Shown in pieces: positions 31,303 through 38,831 of a DNA stretch of 44,048 nucleotides. The stretch's first letter is position 1. Each line of letters opens with the position of its first letter. The notes beneath the pieces are model-generated. The model did no database searches, was not told the DNA's origin, and saw nothing but the letters and a program-made list of their open reading frames with translations. The stretch lies in the NCBI GenBank assembly GCA_003577005.1, contig QEUW01000046.1, positions 1 to 44,048 of the forward strand, given 5' to 3'. This stretch comes from Chloroflexota bacterium (GTDB lineage Bacteria > Chloroflexota > Anaerolineae > Caldilineales > Caldilineaceae). Both the position numbers and the translations under genes were made by a program.

Positions 31303-31506
31303 TTATGCTGTCTTCAACCGCTCTGGCAATGTCAAAAGTGTCGCCACCAAACCAGCAACCGGATTCCGCTCAGCAGGCGAGTTAGCCTGGTCTGAGGTCG
31401 TACCCGCACCCGTCGCAGCCTTGAGCAAACGGCGTTCATTCGCCTCGCGTAACAATTCCGCATGACGTTCACGCTGGATTTCAGCTAAGGTATCGATATA
31501 CATCAT
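31303..31506 (-). CDS. Small 67-residue helical protein
   Basis: ATG 31506 (MMYIDTLAEIQRERHAELLR) follows AGAGGAGCC at an ideal distance, which favours it over the upstream start at 31539. The N-terminal half is a charged amphipathic helix (EIQRERHAELLREANERRLL), the middle is flexible (TGAGTTSDQANSPAER), and the C-terminus is a short hydrophobic helix (VAGLVATLLTLPERL). No known motif is visible. Ribosome site, size and codon use make a real small gene likely. It is divergent from the large regulator at 31798, which raises the possibility of joint control. Function unknown. Confidence 0.6.
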   Translation of the reverse strand: MMYIDTLAEIQRERHAELLREANERRLLKAATGAGTTSDQANSPAERNPVAGLVATLLTLPERLKTA

Positions 31507-31638
31507 TGTCTGGCTCCTCTCGGTGCGTTCTACGCTCACTCATCATTCCGGTATACCGACAGTGGTTCAGGTCGTCGCAGTGAGACCTTGTGCGCTAGAG
31601 TGAAATGATATGGTTACGTTTTGGCGTCCCTCCCCGTC

Positions 31639-31668
31639 GCGTCTACAATCTGGTAGTAGTGTAGACGC
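31639..31668. repeat. Small hairpin upstream of the large regulator
   Basis: GCGTCTACA at 31639-31647 pairs exactly with 31660-31668; further GCGTCT copies follow at 31671 and 31694. It lies in the 291-base divergent gap between 31506 and 31798. Confidence 0.5.
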
Positions 31669-31723
31669 AACGCGTCTGTGAGTGTCTATCGGCGCGTCTA
31701 TTGAAACATCTGTTCTGTGTCTT

Positions 31724-31752
31724 TTGCGAAATCACCTTTTTTCAGGTATCAT
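31724..31752 (+). promoter_or_regulatory. Predicted promoter of the BTAD/NB-ARC regulator
   Basis: TTGCGA at 31724-31729, 17-base spacer, TATCAT at 31747-31752. The leader to ATG 31798 would be about 40 bases and has no clear ribosome site. Confidence 0.4.
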
Positions 31753-31797
31753 AGTACAGTTGTTGCAAAGCAAAAGCTACCCGTTTCTTGCTGATCT

Positions 31798-34700
31798 ATG
31801 CTCGAAATTCGTCTGCTCGGCCAATTCGACATTCGGCTGCACGGCGCACCGGTAGAGCTTGCCTCGCGACCGGCGCAGTCGCTGCTTGCCTATCTGCTGC
31901 TCAACCACGGGACGGCGCACCGGCGCGAACGGCTGGCCGGGCTGCTCTGGCCCGATTCGAGCGAAGCCAATGCCCGCCGCAACCTGCGCCAGGCGCTCTG
32001 GCAGATCCGGCGCGCGCTCGGTGAGATCAGCGATTCCTTGATCCACGCCGATGACCTGACCATCTCGGCGCATCTTCAGGGCGACCACTGGCTTGATGTG
32101 GCAATCCTACAGCAACCACTCGCCGAAACGGTCACAGCCGACGAACTGATGCGCCGGGCAGCCGTCTATGCGGGCGAACTGTTGCCAGGGTTTTACGATG
32201 ACTGGGCCGTACTAGAACGGGAACGGCTCAACGCCCATTGCGAGCGGACGTTCAATCTGCTGCTCGACCGCTTTGTCGATGAGGCGCGCTGGGAAGATGT
32301 GCTCCAGTGGGCAGAACGTTGGATCGCGCTGGGCCACACACCCGAAGCGGCCTATCGCGCCCTGATGCTGGCGCACGCTGCTCAGGGCGACATGGCTGCC
32401 GTGGCCGAAGTATACCGTCGCTGCGCCGAGGCGCTCGACCGTGAACTGGCCGTCGAGCCTTCCGAGCAGACACGTACGCTGTACGAGCGTATCCGCCGTG
32501 GCGAGCTACGGACCGTTACGCACGCACCCGTGGCCGCCTCGCCGCCAGGCGTACCTGCCCCGCGCCACAATTTGCCGGTTCATCTGACCAGTTTTATCGG
32601 GCGGCAAAGTGAAATGGAGGCCATCCAACGGTTGCTATTGGAGCATCGCCTGGTCACTTTGACTGGTTCGGGCGGCACCGGCAAGACTCGCCTGGCACTG
32701 CAAGTTGCGCATAAACTGGTCGAAAACGGTTACACCCTGCCCAACGCTGGCAGGGTGGCAGCCCCCCAATTCGAGGATGGTATCTGGCTGGTCGAACTGG
32801 CTACCGTCACCGACCCCGAGGCCGTGCCCCAGGCCGTCGCCGCCGTACTCAACGTGCGCGAAGAAGTCTGTTGCCCCTTGACCCAGTCGATCATGGAGCA
32901 TCTGCGCGACCGGCGCGCCCTGTTGATCCTCGACAACTGCGAACATCTTCTCGACGCCAGCGCCCGGTTGATCGATGTCCTGCTCCGTTCGTGCCCCCAG
33001 GTTCGTATTATCACAACCGGGCGCGAAATGGTGGGGATGATGGGCGAAATGGTGCTGCGCGTGCCCTCGCTTTCGCTCCCCGCAGCCGAAGCGCAACCGG
33101 AGCCTGGCGCGCTGCTGGCATACGAAGCCGTACGTCTCTTTGTCGAGCGGGCTGCCGCTGTGCGCCCAGAATTTGCGCTCAACGAGAGCAATGCCGCAGC
33201 TGTCGTCCAGATCTGCCGGCAACTGGATGGGGTGCCGCTGGCTATCGAGCTGGCCGCCGCGCGTGTGCGCTCGCTGACGCCAGACCAGATCAGCGTCCGG
33301 TTGGATGACCGTTTCCGCCTCTTGACCGGCGGCAGCCGTACCGCCCTGCCGCGCCAGCAGACCTTGCGCGCCCTCATCGACTGGAGTTGGGATCTGCTCT
33401 CCGAACCCGAACGCATCTTGCTGCGGAGGCTGGCTGTTTTCCGCGGCGGCTGGACGTTGGAAGCCGCCGAGCAGATCTGCGTCCAGTGCGGCACACCTGG
33501 TTCCGCCCCGGACGAAACCACCGGGCCGGCAGAGTTCCAGACCGATGATGTGCTCGATCTGATTACCCACCTGGTCGACAAGTCGCTGACCGTCATGCAA
33601 GAGCACTCTACCGGCGCACGCTACGACCTGCTGGAGAGTATCCGCCAGTATGCGCTCGAAAAGCTGGTTGCCAGCGGCGAAGCCGAGTCGGTGCGAGCAA
33701 ACCACTTTGCCTATTTTCTACAGTTGACCGAAGTTGCCGAACCAAAACTGCGCACAAGCGACCAGCTCACCTGGCTGGCCCGGTTGGAGATCGAGCACGA
33801 CAACCTGCGGGTAGCTCTCAAGTGGACCACAGGTCGCGCGGCCATCGAGCCAGGGCTACGCATGGCGGGTGCGTTGGCTCGCTTCTGGTATCTACGTGGC
33901 TACTGGAACGAAGGGCGCGCTTGGCTGCGGCTCTTGCTCGACCAGCCGGCGCCGGCTGAGGCGCCCTCCACTGATTATCAATGGGCGCGGATGCACGCCC
34001 TGGCCGGCGCCGGCTGGCTGGCCGACGAAGATGGTTCGGATCTTCCGCTCTACCGTGAGTGTCTGGCGCTAGCCCGCCAACTGGGTGACCGGTGGTGTGA
34101 GGCGTTTGCACTGCGCGGGCTGTCGGTGGTGACCACCAGTTGGGCCAATCTGGAAGAAGCAGAGCCCCAATTGAACGAGAGCCTCGCGCTCTTCACCAGC
34201 CTGGGCAACGACTGGGGCATGGGCCTGGTGCGCTTCAACCGCGGGTGGCTGGCGCTCGAACGAGATGACAACCTTGCCGCCGAGAGAGAGTGGCAAACTG
34301 GGCTCGAACACTTTCAAAAATGTGGAGACCGCTGGGGGATCGCTGTCACGGTCGGTGCGTTGGGGTATGTCGCCCGTCTGCGCGGTCATTATGAGCGCGC
34401 AGCGGAGTTGATGCACGCCGGCCTGCAACAGTTCCGCGAACTCGGCGACAAGGCCGGCGTCGTGCTCTCGCTCACACGTCTGGGCAACCTCGCCTTCCGG
34501 CGCGGTGATTATCGCGAGGCAACAGCGTTGCTCTACGAAAGCATGAGCGTCTTACACGAACACCATGACCAGCAGGGGCTCATCTCTGCCTTGCAAGTCT
34601 TGGGTCTGGTAGCCGCCGTGCAAGGGGAATATGAACGAGCCGAGGGCTTCTTGCACGAAAGCGTTGACTATTCGCGACGGCGCGGCGCCGACTATGAGAT

Positions 34701-35343
34701 CGCCAATGGTCTAAGTTACCTGGCCTACGTTGCCTACCAACGCAATGATATCGCTCGCGCCGACGAGCTCTTCCAGGAGAGTATATCGCTCTTTGAACGT
34801 GACCAGGACCGCGAAGGGATCGCTTTCGCCGAATACGGGCTTGGGCTGGTGGCGCTCTACCAGGGCAACTACGCTGTGGCGGCGGAACGGCTGGCGCAAA
34901 GTCTCCATCGCGTCCACGCCTGGGGGGACAGACGCTATATTGCGCTCATCCTCGATGCATTAGGGCGCCTTGCCTTGGCGGAGGAAGATTGCAGCCGCGC
35001 GCTGACCTATCTGCGCGAAAGCCTGCTCTTGCGCAAATCGATGGGCGACAAACATGGTCTAGTCGAATCATTGGAGCGCCTTGCTCCCTTGAGTTCACAA
35101 CCGGACAAGAGCGTTCGGCTTTTGGCCGCGGCGGCGGCGTTACGCCAATCCATCGGTGCGCCGCTGCCACCCGTGGAGCAGGCGCCCCATGCTCAGTTCC
35201 TCGACACTTGCCGTCAGGCCTTAGGGGAAGCTGCCTTTGAGACCGCCTGGCGTGCCGGCCAAGAGCTTCCATTTGAGCACGCGCTCGCCCTTGCGCTTGA
35301 AGTGAGCGAAACGGCGCAAATGGTTGTAATGGCGGCGGCGTAG
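31798..35343 (+). CDS. BTAD/NB-ARC/TPR transcriptional regulator (SARP-like, 1181 residues)
   Basis: Domain order: residues ~1-90 winged helix of the OmpR/SARP type (LEIRLLGQFDIRLHG, RRERLAGLLWPDSSEANARR, NLRQALWQIRRAL); ~95-240 bacterial transcriptional activation domain (WLDVAILQQP, HAAQGDMAAVAEVYRRCAEA); ~265-560 NB-ARC ATPase with Walker A GSGGTGKT at 290-297 and Walker B LLILDNCEH with Asp379, then GVPLAIELAAARVRSL; ~640-1100 a long array of TPRs; ~1100-1181 a short C-terminal tail. Regulators of this type hold the DNA-binding part inactive until a ligand and ATP relieve NB-ARC/TPR inhibition. They are expanded in Chloroflexota. The target is unknown; its own divergent region is a candidate. 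ATG 31798 directly starts the winged helix. Confidence 0.93.
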   Translation: MLEIRLLGQFDIRLHGAPVELASRPAQSLLAYLLLNHGTAHRRERLAGLLWPDSSEANARRNLRQALWQIRRALGEISDSLIHADDLTISAHLQGDHWLDVAILQQPLAETVTADELMRRAAVYAGELLPGFYDDWAVLERERLNAHCERTFNLLLDRFVDEARWEDVLQWAERWIALGHTPEAAYRALMLAHAAQGDMAAVAEVYRRCAEALDRELAVEPSEQTRTLYERIRRGELRTVTHAPVAASPPGVPAPRHNLPVHLTSFIGRQSEMEAIQRLLLEHRLVTLTGSGGTGKTRLALQVAHKLVENGYTLPNAGRVAAPQFEDGIWLVELATVTDPEAVPQAVAAVLNVREEVCCPLTQSIMEHLRDRRALLILDNCEHLLDASARLIDVLLRSCPQVRIITTGREMVGMMGEMVLRVPSLSLPAAEAQPEPGALLAYEAVRLFVERAAAVRPEFALNESNAAAVVQICRQLDGVPLAIELAAARVRSLTPDQISVRLDDRFRLLTGGSRTALPRQQTLRALIDWSWDLLSEPERILLRRLAVFRGGWTLEAAEQICVQCGTPGSAPDETTGPAEFQTDDVLDLITHLVDKSLTVMQEHSTGARYDLLESIRQYALEKLVASGEAESVRANHFAYFLQLTEVAEPKLRTSDQLTWLARLEIEHDNLRVALKWTTGRAAIEPGLRMAGALARFWYLRGYWNEGRAWLRLLLDQPAPAEAPSTDYQWARMHALAGAGWLADEDGSDLPLYRECLALARQLGDRWCEAFALRGLSVVTTSWANLEEAEPQLNESLALFTSLGNDWGMGLVRFNRGWLALERDDNLAAEREWQTGLEHFQKCGDRWGIAVTVGALGYVARLRGHYERAAELMHAGLQQFRELGDKAGVVLSLTRLGNLAFRRGDYREATALLYESMSVLHEHHDQQGLISALQVLGLVAAVQGEYERAEGFLHESVDYSRRRGADYEIANGLSYLAYVAYQRNDIARADELFQESISLFERDQDREGIAFAEYGLGLVALYQGNYAVAAERLAQSLHRVHAWGDRRYIALILDALGRLALAEEDCSRALTYLRESLLLRKSMGDKHGLVESLERLAPLSSQPDKSVRLLAAAAALRQSIGAPLPPVEQAPHAQFLDTCRQALGEAAFETAWRAGQELPFEHALALALEVSETAQMVVMAAA

Positions 35344-35408
35344 CGCCGTGACAACGTCGCATTTGGCTTTGCGGCCAGTGAAAAGGGCCCGCTTCTCTGC
35401 TCCTGGAA

Positions 35409-35438
35409 TTGACCAATAGCGTTCTTCTCAGCTATAAT
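35409..35438 (+). promoter_or_regulatory. Predicted sigma70 promoter before the repeat-protein/L25 genes
   Basis: TTGACC at 35409-35414, 18-base spacer, perfect TATAAT at 35433-35438, about 54 bases before ATG 35492, which has a TGGAGA ribosome site. It probably drives both the repeat protein and rplY. Confidence 0.6.
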
Positions 35439-35491
35439 AAGGGGTATGCTTGCAACCGGCCCGCTTTGCGCGCCCAAAACTGGAGAATAGC

Positions 35492-35968
35492 ATGAATGAA
35501 CAGCCGCAGGGCAGCGAAACCAACCCGCTGCATAGCATTGCCGATGAATTGAGCGCGACATTAGACAAAGAGACGGTCGAATTGGCCGATGAACGGGTGG
35601 GGCAGGTGACCGGGGGTCAGGTGATCATGAAATCATCGGCAGCGCAGCGGGTGCAGGCAAGCGCCGCCCAGATGGAGGAGTCGGCCGCCGCCCTGGTGCG
35701 GGCCGGTTCGCTGGATACACATGAGAGCGCCATCGGTCTGGTTATCGCACGCAAGGCTACGCTGCGCGATTCCACCGTTTCACTGGTGGCTGCGGGCCAG
35801 GTTCGCGCCGAACGCGTGCGCACCTTGGCCATCCTCGGTGGCCGGGTCGAAGGGGAGGTCACGACAGTCTTGACACCGCTGACCGCGCTGCTAGCCGGCG
35901 CCGGTTTTGCCTTGACCCTGCTCGGGATGACGCACTTGCTGGGCAAAAATCGAAAAAAAACACGATAA
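35492..35968 (+). CDS. C-tail-anchored protein with 15-residue repeats, function unknown
   Basis: ATG 35492 follows TGGAGAATAG; the frame upstream is open but unsupported. The product has 158 residues. The middle (~residues 40-125) is built of roughly 15-residue repeats with the pattern A-x5-S-x2-x-L-V: QASAAQMEESAAALV, RAGSLDTHESAIGLV and IARKATLRDSTVSLV, a spacing that suggests a beta-solenoid similar in style to bactofilin-like polymers. One membrane segment near the C-terminus (LTALLAGAGFALTLLGMTHL) is followed by the basic tail GKNRKKTR. I do not recognise the family. It lies 37 bases upstream of ribosomal protein L25, probably in the same transcript. Confidence 0.75.
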   Translation: MNEQPQGSETNPLHSIADELSATLDKETVELADERVGQVTGGQVIMKSSAAQRVQASAAQMEESAAALVRAGSLDTHESAIGLVIARKATLRDSTVSLVAAGQVRAERVRTLAILGGRVEGEVTTVLTPLTALLAGAGFALTLLGMTHLLGKNRKKTR

Positions 35969-36005
35969 TACTTTTGAGCGACGAAAACGTATAGGAGTCA
36001 CTTTC

Positions 36006-36644
36006 ATGGCCGATTTACAACTGACCGCCCAACCCCGTACGGTGATAGGGCGCCAAGTCAAACAGTTGCGCAATCAAGGGATCATTCCGGTGATCATCTA
36101 CGGCAAGACCACACCTGCCACGCCGCTGCAGGTAGACGAACGCAGCCTGGAGCGTGTCCTCCACAGCGGGGGTATGTCACGGCTGGTCTCCCTGGCGGTG
36201 AACGGCGACCAAACCCACAATGCGCTGATCCGCAGCGTACAACGCCATCCTGTTTCTCACCGTCTCGAACATGTAGATTTTTATGCGGTCAACATGCTTG
36301 AAAAGCAGCATGTGAGTGTGCCGCTGGAATCCACCGGCAGGGCCAGTGGGCTGGGCGCTGGCGTCATTGTCCTCCAGGTGATAGACCATGTCGAGATCGA
36401 GGCGCTTCCGGCCGATATCCCGGCCAAGATCGTCGTAGATATTTCCCCGTTGACCCTGGAACGCCCCATCACCGCCGCCGATCTGCCCGAGGTTCCAGGT
36501 GTCAGCTACCTGACCGATGCCGATGAAACGCTCTTTAGCCTGAGTGTGACACGGGAAGAGGTCGAGGAAGAACCCGAACCCACAGAGGTCGAGCCCGAGG
36601 TGGTGGGCGCCAAAGGCAAGGAAGAAGAGGAAGAAGAGGAATAG
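36006..36644 (+). CDS. rplY: 50S ribosomal protein L25 / Ctc (TL5 type)
   Basis: ATG 36006 with AGGAGTC upstream; 212 residues, the two-domain Ctc/TL5 form. Residues ~3-92 are the 5S-rRNA-binding L25 domain (LTAQPRTVIGRQVKQLRNQG, IIPVIIYGKTTPATPLQVDE, HNALIRSVQRHPVSHRLEHV, DFYAV). Residues ~95-185 form the TL5 C-terminal beta domain (VSVPLESTGRASGLGAGVIV and ADIPAKIVVDISPLTLERPI). A Glu-rich tail ends the protein. It binds 5S rRNA in the large subunit; Ctc forms are also stress-linked. A clear intrinsic terminator follows. Confidence 0.95.
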   Translation: MADLQLTAQPRTVIGRQVKQLRNQGIIPVIIYGKTTPATPLQVDERSLERVLHSGGMSRLVSLAVNGDQTHNALIRSVQRHPVSHRLEHVDFYAVNMLEKQHVSVPLESTGRASGLGAGVIVLQVIDHVEIEALPADIPAKIVVDISPLTLERPITAADLPEVPGVSYLTDADETLFSLSVTREEVEEEPEPTEVEPEVVGAKGKEEEEEEE

Positions 36645-36740
36645 AGAGCGGCGAGGCTCTTGCCAGCCAGTCTGGTGCTTTCACATGGATAAGCCTCGCT
36701 GCTGTCGAACTGTTTCTCGATCGCAGAGAGCTGAAATTAG

Positions 36741-36770
36741 GAACCGTCCCTATAAGGACGGTTCTTTTTT
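36741..36770 (+). terminator. Intrinsic terminator after rplY
   Basis: Stem GAACCGTCC (36741-36749) with GGACGGTTC (36756-36764), six-base loop and T6 at 36765-36770. A second, weaker hairpin precedes it (36647-36658 with 36692-36703, 11 of 12 pairs). The convergent M23 gene ends at 36777, so the element may also act on the other strand. Confidence 0.9.
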
Positions 36771-36776
36771 GTGCGT

Positions 36777-38105
36777 TCACTCTGGCGGCGCCAGCGGCTC
36801 GTCCAAAAACTGCATCGGGTCAACGGCAACGCCAGAGATGCGCATCTCCCAATGGAGATGCGCACCCGTGCTCAGCCCTGTGTTGCCCACCAGACCAAGG
36901 AGATCCCCTGCGGCCACCTGTTGGCCCGGTGCCACCCGCAACTCGCTCAGGTGCCAGTACCCGGTAAAGACGCCGTGCCCATGGTCCAGCAGAATGGCAT
37001 TGCCGCGCACCAGCAAAGGCTCGGCCAGCGCCACGATCCCCGCGGCAGGGGCGGTGACGGTGACGCCCGCGGGTGCGCCAAAATCCTGGCCGGCATGGTA
37101 GCTATTGAACGGCCCGCCGTTGTAACTGCGGCGCGTGCCAAATGGGCTGGTCGTCCGGTACTGGTCGGCAATAGGACGCCAGAACTGCTCCCGCCACCAT
37201 AAAGTCGGGCTCACCTGTGACCAGACGGCCACCACTTTCGCGGTCTCCGAGGTGACCAGCGTCGGGTCGAGCAACGACGCACGGTCGGGCGGCAGCTCGA
37301 TGATCTGGCTGTCATAGCCGCCATCCGCAACCGGGATCAATTGCTGCCGTGAGAGTTGCTCGCCGTTGCCAGCGGTGTAGGTCACAGTCAACGGAAAAAG
37401 ACCTGGCCCCAGTAGCGCCGGCACAGGTAAGAAAGTAAAATAGCGCACACCGCTTTCATCCGCCGGCAGAAAGGTAAGGGGCAGTCCGTTCCAGTCGGCG
37501 GTCAGGTCGAGCGGCCGCTCGGTGATGATGGTCAGCCGCCCGGTCCGCCCCTGCACCAACTGCGCCGGCCAGAGAATCTCGCGCACGGCGCCAAAACGCA
37601 GCGGCGGCGGCGCCTGGTCAGCTGGTAACCGCACCGTTTGGCCCGGAAAGAGACGAGTCGTGGCGCTGACGTTGTTGAGCGATGTCAGGAGGTTGATGTC
37701 CTGGTTGTACCGTTGCGCCACCAGCGCCAGGGTGTCCCCAGGGAGTGTCTGCACCAGGGTAGTAGGAATCGCCGCAAGGTTGTGGCTGGCGCCTGGAATC
37801 AGCAGCACCTGCCCCACGCGGATCAGGCTTGGGTCCTGGATGTTGTTGAGCGCCACCAAAGCGTCGAGCGATACGCCAAACCGTTGTGCGATCTCGAATA
37901 ACGTATCACCCGCTACCACGGTGTAACTACCCACATTCTCCTGGGCGTGAGCCCGTGGGGCGGATAGTCCCGCATAGAGGCCAAACCATAACCCCAGCGC
38001 CACAAGCAACGCAAGTAGGGCCATTTCTGGCATTGGCACCATTCGTGCGACCGGAGAGCGTGATTCAGCACCCGTGCGAGCGGGTGTTGATTGCAGCTTA
38101 CTCAT
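36777..38105 (-). CDS. LysM-domain M23 peptidoglycan endopeptidase
   Basis: ATG 38105 (MSKLQSTPARTG) overlaps the hpt stop by 8 bases (ATGAGTAA), which indicates coupling; the longer frame to 38210 lies inside hpt. The product has 442 residues: a membrane or signal segment (ALLALLVALGLWFGLYAGLS), then APRAHA as a likely cleavage site. Two LysM modules follow (YTVVAGDTLFEIAQRFGVSL with VLLIPG; QTLPGDTLALVAQRYNQDIN with VRLP). After a beta-rich middle part comes the M23 lysostaphin-like domain, with YHAGQDFGAPAGV (zinc His and Asp) and GAHLHWEMR (HxH) near the C-terminus. It would cut peptide cross-links of the cell wall, or act as an activator if catalysis is weak. Confidence 0.9.
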   Translation of the reverse strand: MSKLQSTPARTGAESRSPVARMVPMPEMALLALLVALGLWFGLYAGLSAPRAHAQENVGSYTVVAGDTLFEIAQRFGVSLDALVALNNIQDPSLIRVGQVLLIPGASHNLAAIPTTLVQTLPGDTLALVAQRYNQDINLLTSLNNVSATTRLFPGQTVRLPADQAPPPLRFGAVREILWPAQLVQGRTGRLTIITERPLDLTADWNGLPLTFLPADESGVRYFTFLPVPALLGPGLFPLTVTYTAGNGEQLSRQQLIPVADGGYDSQIIELPPDRASLLDPTLVTSETAKVVAVWSQVSPTLWWREQFWRPIADQYRTTSPFGTRRSYNGGPFNSYHAGQDFGAPAGVTVTAPAAGIVALAEPLLVRGNAILLDHGHGVFTGYWHLSELRVAPGQQVAAGDLLGLVGNTGLSTGAHLHWEMRISGVAVDPMQFLDEPLAPPE

Positions 38106-38685
38106 GATTCGTGTAGACGCTTGCCTTGAGCACCCCGATGTAGGGCAAATTGCGATAGATTTCATTGTAGTCCAACCCGTAGCCGACCACAAAGGCATTG
38201 GGGATGGCAAAACCTGTCCAGTCCACTGTCACATCCACCTCGCGGCGGTCCGGCTTATCGAGCAGGGTGAGAATACGGATACTGGCCGGTTGGCGCTCCT
38301 GGAGGATGCGCACCAGATAGCTGAGCGTATGGCCGGAGTCGATGATATCCTCGACCAGAATGATGTTGCGCCCCTCGATCGACGTGTTGAGGTCCTTGAG
38401 GATGCGCACCGCACCGCTGCTGCTGACGCCGCTGCCGTAGCTGCTTGTCGCCATAAAGTCGATTTCGTGGGGAATCGAGATGGCGCGGATCAGGTCGGCC
38501 ATAAGGACGATGCTCCCCTTGAGCACCGAAACCAATAGCAGATCTCGCCCCGTGTACTCCCGGCTGATGGCCTCTCCCAGGCTGCATACGCGCTCGTGTA
38601 AGGTCTCTTCGTCGATCAGGATCTCCTCGATATCCTCGTGAAGAGATCGGTTGTAGAACGGTTGTCTCCGTGTGGGTTGGTGCAT
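38098..38685 (-). CDS. hpt: Hypoxanthine-guanine phosphoribosyltransferase
   Basis: A 195-residue PRTase-fold protein. The PRPP loop is VEDIIDSGHT at 111-120, with SVLKGSIVLMADLIRAI (the LKGS substrate loop) at ~53-69 and the flexible-loop region SSYGSGVSSSG at ~81-91. The C-terminal PNAFVVGYGLDYNEIYRNLP with VGYGLDYNE is the purine-binding signature of bacterial HPRT. It salvages hypoxanthine and guanine with PRPP in the cytosol. ATG 38685 has GGAAGAAAG upstream. In many bacteria hpt lies beside tilS and ftsH; here it is in the same minus-strand block as tilS but separated by four other genes. Confidence 0.95.
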   Translation of the reverse strand: MHQPTRRQPFYNRSLHEDIEEILIDEETLHERVCSLGEAISREYTGRDLLLVSVLKGSIVLMADLIRAISIPHEIDFMATSSYGSGVSSSGAVRILKDLNTSIEGRNIILVEDIIDSGHTLSYLVRILQERQPASIRILTLLDKPDRREVDVTVDWTGFAIPNAFVVGYGLDYNEIYRNLPYIGVLKASVYTNHE

Positions 38686-38744
38686 CGGTCTTTCTTCCGG
38701 CTAGAGTGAAATTCGTTGTAACTATTCGTGCGTAAAGATGCGGA

Positions 38745-38800
38745 GTTTGTGCGCCCATGTGCGAACGTTCGCACGTGGCGGGAGCCCTCCGGGCGCAAAC
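38745..38800. repeat. Nested palindrome P3 upstream of hpt, with a 16-bp perfect palindrome
   Basis: GTGCGAACGTTCGCAC at 38759-38774 is an uninterrupted 16-base palindrome. It is enclosed by GCGCCC (38751-38756) pairing with GGGCGC (38791-38796), extended by GTTT/AAAC with a two-base bulge. It shares the 13-mer GCCCTCCGGGCGC (38784-38796) with the palindrome P2. It lies between the end of the GH99-like gene (38832) and hpt. Confidence 0.6.
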
Positions 38801-38831
38801 CCACAGCACTTGCAATGTCTTTGGCTGACTA

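Noticed and set aside
32635..33705. Long open frame (356 residues) on the minus strand inside the regulator gene
   Set aside because: It is the antisense of strongly supported NB-ARC coding sequence; the translation lacks recognisable motifs.
31798..35343. NB-ARC/TPR protein as an antiviral STAND (Avs-like) defence gene
   Set aside because: The N-terminus is a winged helix plus BTAD domain, not a nuclease or other toxic effector, and no defence genes are nearby.
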